A stretch of 8,885 nucleotides of DNA from NCBI GenBank assembly GCA_028702365.1, contig JAQVOZ010000047.1, forward strand, positions 1-8,885, read 5' to 3'. Shown piece by piece: positions 5,491 to 8,885 of the stretch; within the stretch, counting starts at the first letter, position 1, and each line of letters opens with the position of its first letter. The DNA comes from Candidatus Omnitrophota bacterium. Lineage in GTDB: Bacteria; Omnitrophota; Gorgyraeia; Duberdicusellales; 4484-171. A program made the position numbers and the translations under genes. Below the pieces are notes generated by a model, which ran no database searches, had not been told where the DNA came from, and saw nothing but the letters and a program-made list of their open reading frames with translations.

Positions 5491-6441
5491 ATGGCCAATT
5501 TCAAACAAGCTGTCGAGAGTATCAGGGAGGCAAAAAGTATCGTTATCTCATGTCACATAAATCCTGATGGTGACGCCATAGGTTCGCTTTTATCTTTGGG
5601 TCTGGGGCTTATTGCGTTTGGGAAAAAAGTATACATGATAAGCGAGGACGGAGTCCCTAAAAAATACAGAAGGCTTCCCGGCGCAGGCCGGATAAAAAGG
5701 ACAATAGATAAAAAATGCGATTTGGCGATATCGGTCGATTGCAGCGCCAAAGATGTTTTGGGGAAAAATTTTGAAAAAGTATTCGTACCAGCAAAAAAAA
5801 TACTTGAAATAGACCATCATGATTTTAGGCGTCCGTTTGGAGATGTTTCTCTGATAGATAATGGCGCAGCAGCTGTAGGTGAAATTACTTTTACCCTGCT
5901 TAACAAGTTGAATATAACTATTACCGAAAAAATTGCTGAAAACATACTAACCTCAATTATCGTTGAAACTGATTCTTTTCGTCTGCCAAAAGTAAGGCCA
6001 TTTACTTTTAGAGTCTGCGAGTATCTCGTAAACAGAGGAGTGAACTATTATAAACTTGCAGATATGATATTCTGGTCAAAGAGCAAAGAAGCAGCTATCC
6101 TTTCGGGCCTGGCGCTTTCGCGCTGCAAATTTTTAAAAAACGGTAGAATAGGATGGTCCATAATAAAAAGAAAGGATTTCGAAAGAATAAAAGGCAAGGA
6201 AGAAGATGCAGACGCGGTTGCTGATGAAATACGCAGCATCCACGATGTAAGGATAACCATACTGTTAAGAGAAAATGATAATGCATTAAGGGTGTCTTTG
6301 CGTTCAAAAGGAAAAATAAATGTTGCCAGGCTCGCTGAACATTATGGCGGCGGCGGCCATTTCGACGTTGCCGGCTGTCACATTCCAAACAACAAAAAAG
6401 CCATAAATGACCTGTTTAGCAGGGCAAAGAAATTGCTGTAA
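5491..6441 (+). CDS. nrnA: DHH-DHHA1 phosphoesterase, NrnA-like (nanoRNase/pAp phosphatase)
   Basis: A 316-aa protein, the usual length for bifunctional oligoribonuclease/PAP phosphatase. The manganese-binding DHH domain shows H22-x-NPDGD (D26, D28), SVDCS (D83), the DHH motif itself at 108-110 and ETDS (D161). The C-terminal DHHA1 domain has the RNA-end-binding GGGGHFDVAG loop (286-295). NrnA trims 2-5 nt RNA (nanoRNA), can degrade pGpG in c-di-GMP turnover in some bacteria, and hydrolyses pAp from sulfur metabolism. Given the c-di-GMP riboswitch in this window, a pGpG role is attractive but only inferred. No Shine-Dalgarno precedes ATG 5491. Related single-domain c-di-AMP phosphodiesterases are less likely, because no GGDEF-like or membrane parts are present. 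Confidence 0.88.
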   Translation: MANFKQAVESIREAKSIVISCHINPDGDAIGSLLSLGLGLIAFGKKVYMISEDGVPKKYRRLPGAGRIKRTIDKKCDLAISVDCSAKDVLGKNFEKVFVPAKKILEIDHHDFRRPFGDVSLIDNGAAAVGEITFTLLNKLNITITEKIAENILTSIIVETDSFRLPKVRPFTFRVCEYLVNRGVNYYKLADMIFWSKSKEAAILSGLALSRCKFLKNGRIGWSIIKRKDFERIKGKEEDADAVADEIRSIHDVRITILLRENDNALRVSLRSKGKINVARLAEHYGGGGHFDVAGCHIPNNKKAINDLFSRAKKLL

Positions 6442-6455
6442 AACGTTATTAATGG

Positions 6456-6484
6456 TTTCACATTGGAAAAATATATGATATGAT
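6456..6484 (+). promoter_or_regulatory. Promoter of the rubredoxin-fprA cluster
   Basis: TTTCAC (6456-6461), a 17-nt spacer and TATGAT (6479-6484) with an extended TGA. A start near 6491 would give a leader of about 77 nt holding two hairpins. Confidence 0.45.
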
Positions 6485-6502
6485 TTTTAACAAGTAGTTT
6501 AT

Positions 6503-6526
6503 CCCTCGCGCCTGAAGCGCGGTGGG
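6503..6526 (+). promoter_or_regulatory. GC-rich hairpin in the rubredoxin leader
   Basis: CGCGC/GCGCG (6507-6511/6517-6521) with a CTGAA loop, extended by CCC/GGG (6503-6505/6524-6526) past a bulge. There is no U-run, so it is not an intrinsic terminator. In shape it recalls REP-type or IS200-type palindromes, but no transposase is nearby. Confidence 0.5.
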
Positions 6527-6558
6527 TTAAATTGTCCAACTTTAGTTGGACAATTTAA
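6527..6558 (+). promoter_or_regulatory. Perfect 14-bp hairpin abutting the rubredoxin Shine-Dalgarno
   Basis: TTAAATTGTCCAAC (6527-6540) pairs perfectly with GTTGGACAATTTAA (6545-6558) around a TTTA loop. The last two A residues belong to AAGGAGG (6557-6563), the ribosome binding site. As RNA it could protect the 5' end or modulate initiation; as DNA it is a long palindrome fit for a dimeric regulator. No U-run follows. Confidence 0.75.
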
Positions 6559-6567
6559 GGAGGTTAA

Positions 6568-6729
6568 ATGGCGAAATACAGATGCATAGTTTGCGGTTAT
6601 ATCTATGACCCGGAGATAGGAGATCCTGACGGAGGAATTGAGCCGGGCATAGCTTTTGAAAAACTTCCAGATACCTGGTTGTGCCCTGTTTGCGGCGCAG
6701 ACAAAAGCCAATTCGAATTAGTATCTTAA
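6568..6729 (+). CDS. Rubredoxin
   Basis: A complete 53-aa rubredoxin. It has both iron-binding knuckles, CIVCG (Cys6 and Cys9) and CPVCG (Cys39 and Cys42), and the conserved GYIYDPEIGDPDGGIEPGIAFEKLPDTWLC core. The single Fe(SCys)4 centre carries one electron. It starts 4 nt after AAGGAGG and ends 8 nt before the flavodiiron gene, its classical partner: rubredoxin, reduced by NAD(P)H or pyruvate-linked reductases, passes electrons to FprA and to rubrerythrins. Two ferritin-like proteins in the window lack a rubredoxin domain and might also use it. No rubredoxin reductase is present here. The identification is very secure; the set of partners is inferred from context. Confidence 0.96.
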   Translation: MAKYRCIVCGYIYDPEIGDPDGGIEPGIAFEKLPDTWLCPVCGADKSQFELVS

Positions 6730-6737
6730 AGACGAAT

Positions 6738-7919
6738 ATGGTTAAAATAAAAGAAGGCATTTATTGGACAGGTTATATTGATTGGGATTTAAGAAGCTTT
6801 CATGGCTACTCAACCCCTTCAGGCTCAACCTATAACGCTTATCTTATTCTTGATGAACAACCAACCCTGTTAGATACCGTAAAACATTACGGATATGATG
6901 AGATGCTTTTAAGAATAAAGGAAATAATAGATCCTTCAAAAATAAAATACATAATTTCAAACCATACTGAAATGGACCATTCCGGTTCAATAGAAAAATT
7001 ACTGTCAATTTGCCCACAGGCGCAGGTTGTCTGTTCTCCAAAAGGAGAAGAAGGCTTGAGGCGGCATTTTAAAAAGAATTGGGACTTTAAGGTAGTTAAT
7101 TCCGGAGATACTTTAAATATAGGCAGGAGGAATTTGAAATTCTTCCTGATGCCAATGGTGCACTGGCCTGATTCAATGGCAACATATTCAGTCGAAGACA
7201 ATATTTTATTTCCCAATGATGCTTTTGGCCAGCATTTTGCAAGTTATGAACGCTTTGCGGAAGAAATTGGCATAGATATTGCAATAAAGGAGGCAACAAA
7301 GTATTACGCGAATATCGTTATGCCTTATGGCGGGCAGGTGTTGAAGGCTTTGGAGGCGTTGTCTGGCATAAAAATAGATGCAATTTGCCCTTCTCATGGT
7401 TTAATTTGGAGAAGAAAAGAAGACATAGAAAGAATAATATCGCTTTATAAAAAATGGGCAAATTACGAACCCGGAAAATCCGTTGTTATAGTCTACGACA
7501 CAATGTGGCATTCAACGCAAATGATGGCGAATGTCCTGTATGAACTTATCGACAAGGAAAACATTGCAGTTAAACTATGCAATCTTCAGAATACTCATAT
7601 TTCCGATGTGATTGCAGAAATTATTTCCGCAAAAGTGGTCATGGTAGGTTCGCCGATTTTAAATAACAAAATCCTGCCTAGCATGGGGGCATTCCTTACC
7701 TATTTAAAAGGGCTTAAACCGAAAAACAGATATGGTTTTACTTTTGGCTCCTATGGCTGGGCAAAAGCAGGATTTAAGGAGCTCGAGGATTCGCTTAAGG
7801 AATCAGGGATGGAATTGCTCGCGGAAGGAAAATACATAAATTATGTTCCAGATAGTATAGAGCTCGATGGTTTGAAAGAGATAGTTGATAAAATTAAAAA
7901 TATAATGCTGAATAAATGA
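6738..7919 (+). CDS. fprA: Flavodiiron protein (FprA, O2/NO reductase)
   Basis: A 393-aa two-domain class A flavodiiron protein. The N-terminal metallo-beta-lactamase-like domain binds the Fe-Fe centre. Its ligands are H76-x-E78-x-D80-H81 in SNHTEMDHSG, H142 in MVHWPDS, D161 in FPNDAFG and H220 in CPSHG. The C-terminal flavodoxin domain binds FMN: VVIVYDTMWHSTQMMA (249-264), VVMVGSPILNN (300-310) and TFGSYGWAKAG (335-345). The enzyme reduces O2 to water, or NO to N2O, in the cytoplasm of anaerobes, with rubredoxin as donor. There is no rubredoxin or flavin reductase fusion at the C-terminus. ATG 6738 is chosen since it gives the normal N-terminus; a longer frame starting at 6681 overlaps rubredoxin. 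With only a weak AAAGACG before it, it is probably coupled to the rubredoxin gene. Confidence 0.95.
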   Translation: MVKIKEGIYWTGYIDWDLRSFHGYSTPSGSTYNAYLILDEQPTLLDTVKHYGYDEMLLRIKEIIDPSKIKYIISNHTEMDHSGSIEKLLSICPQAQVVCSPKGEEGLRRHFKKNWDFKVVNSGDTLNIGRRNLKFFLMPMVHWPDSMATYSVEDNILFPNDAFGQHFASYERFAEEIGIDIAIKEATKYYANIVMPYGGQVLKALEALSGIKIDAICPSHGLIWRRKEDIERIISLYKKWANYEPGKSVVIVYDTMWHSTQMMANVLYELIDKENIAVKLCNLQNTHISDVIAEIISAKVVMVGSPILNNKILPSMGAFLTYLKGLKPKNRYGFTFGSYGWAKAGFKELEDSLKESGMELLAEGKYINYVPDSIELDGLKEIVDKIKNIMLNK

Positions 7920-7939
7920 CAAATAACAAAGCATTATAC

Positions 7940-8027
7940 CCCGCGCTTAATCACCCGACGCTTAAAGGAATTGCGTCGGTGTAGCCCTCTGGCTTATGTA
8001 TTGCGCGGGCATTGCCCTTTTGGGCAA
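7940..8027 (+). promoter_or_regulatory. Multi-helix structured leader before the second diiron gene
   Basis: An outer helix CCCGCGC/GCGCGGG (7940-7946/8003-8009) encloses two hairpins: CCGACGC/GCGTCGG (7955-7961/7973-7979) and AGCC-CTCT-GGCT (7983-7994). Together they make a three-way junction. Next to it is TTGCCC-TTTT-GGGCAA (8012-8027), whose 3' end runs into the Shine-Dalgarno AAGGAGG (8026-8032). I recognise no known riboswitch or tRNA here. Confidence 0.55.
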
Positions 8028-8039
8028 GGAGGAGTGTTC

Positions 8040-8525
8040 ATGGCAAACATATTCAGTCCCCAGGAAATATTAAAGATTGCTATAAAAGTTGAGGAAAACG
8101 GAAAAAAGCTTTATGAAGCGCTTGAGAAAAAAGCAGGCAATGTAGTTATGCGCGACGCGTGGGCATACCTAAAAGACCAGGAAGAGCTGCACAGAAAAAC
8201 TTTTCAGGCGATGCTCGATAATGTGGGAGATTATATAGTTTATGAGTTTAGCCCCGGAGAATATGATGCTTACATAAAAGCAATTGCCGCAGGTTATGTT
8301 TTTACTCAGGAGCTTGTGGAGAAAAAAACTAAAGAAGGGTTTAGGTCAGATTTGGAAGCCGTAGATTTCGGAATTTATATTGAAAAAGAGTCAATTCTTA
8401 CTTATTCAGCTTTGCGCGGGTATATTCTTACCGAAAAGCATCAGGTTTTAGATAAAGTTATAGATGAGGAAAAGAACCATCTTGTTAAGCTTACTATCCT
8501 AAAGGATAAAATCAAGAATGTGTAA
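8040..8525 (+). CDS. Second ferritin-like diiron protein, rubrerythrin type without rubredoxin domain
   Basis: A 161-aa four-helix protein paralogous to the gene at 4830. Ligands: E18/E19 in KVEENG, E48-x-x-H51 in DQEELHRKTF, E115 in YIEKESILTY, and E144-x-x-H147 in DEEKNHLVKL. It lacks a C-terminal rubredoxin CxxC domain. The likely role is peroxide reduction or iron handling with rubredoxin (6568) as donor, as part of the same cluster as FprA. ATG 8040 follows AAGGAGG (8026-8032) at good spacing, in front of a structured leader; a longer frame back to 7971 would lie inside that structure. Family assignment is firm at the level of ferritin-like diiron protein; the exact activity is not shown by sequence. 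Confidence 0.87.
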   Translation: MANIFSPQEILKIAIKVEENGKKLYEALEKKAGNVVMRDAWAYLKDQEELHRKTFQAMLDNVGDYIVYEFSPGEYDAYIKAIAAGYVFTQELVEKKTKEGFRSDLEAVDFGIYIEKESILTYSALRGYILTEKHQVLDKVIDEEKNHLVKLTILKDKIKNV

Positions 8526-8559
8526 TATTTATACCTTGTGCCCGGAGCGCTTGAGTTAC

Positions 8560-8580
8560 TTCCCCGCCATATGCGGAGAA
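8560..8580 (+). promoter_or_regulatory. Hairpin in front of the glutaredoxin Shine-Dalgarno
   Basis: TTCCCCGC (8560-8567) pairs with GCGGAGAA (8573-8580) with one C-A mismatch and a CATAT loop. AAGGAGGT begins 2 nt later (8583-8590). Confidence 0.55.
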
Positions 8581-8595
8581 TTAAGGAGGTTTATA

Positions 8596-8826
8596 ATGGA
8601 TATAAAAATTTATTCAACTCCGACATGTCCTTACTGCAAACTCGCAAAGCAATATTTTTCATCTAAGGGGCTAAGCTATGAGGATTTTGATGTTTCGGTC
8701 AACCGCCAGGCTATGGAGGAAATGGTAAAACTTTCAGGCCAGATGGGGGTTCCTACTATAGTTATAAACGGAAAAATCATCGTAGGTTTTGATAAAACCA
8801 GGGTAGAGGAACTTTTAAAAGCATAA
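8596..8826 (+). CDS. Glutaredoxin-like thiol-disulfide protein (NrdH/Uxx-star type)
   Basis: A 76-aa protein, the usual length of these small glutaredoxins. The thioredoxin fold shows MDIKIYSTPTCPYCKLAKQYF with the CPYC active site (Cys11 and Cys14), the cis-Pro motif GVPTIVING (residues 52-60) and the following GFD of glutaredoxin-like proteins. It could reduce ribonucleotide reductase, as NrdH does, or provide thiol electrons to peroxidases such as Tpx or OsmC. In the Uxx-star group the first Cys can be selenocysteine; here it is an ordinary TGT codon. ATG 8596 is preceded by AAGGAGGT (8583-8590). A longer frame from 8518 overlaps the previous gene and gives a poor N-terminus. Confidence 0.9.
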   Translation: MDIKIYSTPTCPYCKLAKQYFSSKGLSYEDFDVSVNRQAMEEMVKLSGQMGVPTIVINGKIIVGFDKTRVEELLKA

Positions 8827-8833
8827 ACTTTTC

Positions 8834-8885
8834 ATGCCTATTTTCACCTACCAGTGCAAGAGTTGCCTGGAAAAATTTGATATAC
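8834..8885 (+). CDS. N-terminus of an FmdB-type zinc-ribbon protein
   Basis: Only 17 codons are visible: MPIFTYQCKSCLEKFDI, cut by the window edge. This matches the start of FmdB-like regulatory zinc-ribbon proteins (typically MPIYEYRCxxCGxxFE), with CKSC as the first CxxC pair. These small proteins are often found next to redox genes and their function is poorly known. It begins 7 nt after the glutaredoxin stop without a clear Shine-Dalgarno, so translational coupling is likely. Confidence 0.75.
   Translation, partial: MPIFTYQCKSCLEKFDI

Noticed and set aside
6681..6737. Upstream start for FprA at 6681
   Set aside because: It lies inside the rubredoxin gene in another frame; ATG 6738 gives the normal family N-terminus.
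7940..8009. tRNA gene
   Set aside because: The cloverleaf-like outline lacks the T-loop consensus, anticodon arm and CCA end; it has only two internal arms.
1..8885. CRISPR array, insertion sequence or prophage
   Set aside because: No spaced direct repeats, transposase, integrase or phage genes are visible; the REP-like look of 6503-6526 alone is not enough.

Overview
The window is AT-rich DNA with short intergenic gaps and a strongly anaerobic, oxygen-defence gene content. It carries an exosortase-associated TIGR04073-type protein, a secreted FecR-domain protein, many ferritin-like, flavodiiron and rubredoxin genes, and a c-di-GMP riboswitch. Together these suggest a diderm, probably uncultured anaerobic bacterium. 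I would guess the Omnitrophota or a neighbouring PVC or Elusimicrobia-type lineage. The lineage is an inference from gene content only.

Left part (1-1453). The window opens in the 3' end of a Lys/Arg-rich gene, possibly an RF-1-domain ribosome-rescue protein. A promoter then leads into a well-formed class I cyclic-di-GMP riboswitch (about 325-408), followed by two strong intrinsic terminators. The conserved aptamer strands are complementary to the loop regions of these two terminators, one strand to each, so the switch looks like a double-terminator OFF device. It controls a 90-aa ribbon-helix-helix-like protein and a secreted TIGR04073-family protein. Just after the latter comes a second structured RNA (about 1324-1426) that I cannot name. 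It also has a terminator, and an upstream strand that could act as an antiterminator.

Middle (1454-3972). An extended -10 promoter drives an OsmC-type peroxidase, a small 58-aa GTG-start ORF and a FecR-domain exported protein whose reading frame continues with coding-like sequence past its stop. Convergent to these is an SPL-like radical SAM protein, which seems to start from a leaderless mRNA.

Right part (3973-8885). This is an oxidative-stress region. A fusion of thiol peroxidase (Tpx) to a complete pterin-4a-carbinolamine dehydratase domain overlaps a ferritin-like diiron gene. A DHH-family NrnA-like phosphoesterase follows. Then comes a cluster of rubredoxin, flavodiiron FprA, a second ferritin-like diiron protein, a CPYC glutaredoxin-like protein and the start of an FmdB-type zinc-ribbon gene. 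Rubredoxin is the usual electron donor to flavodiiron and rubrerythrin-type proteins, so the cluster reads as an O2/H2O2 reduction chain. Three genes of this cluster have a stem-loop placed directly against the Shine-Dalgarno sequence, most strikingly a perfect 14-bp hairpin in front of rubredoxin.
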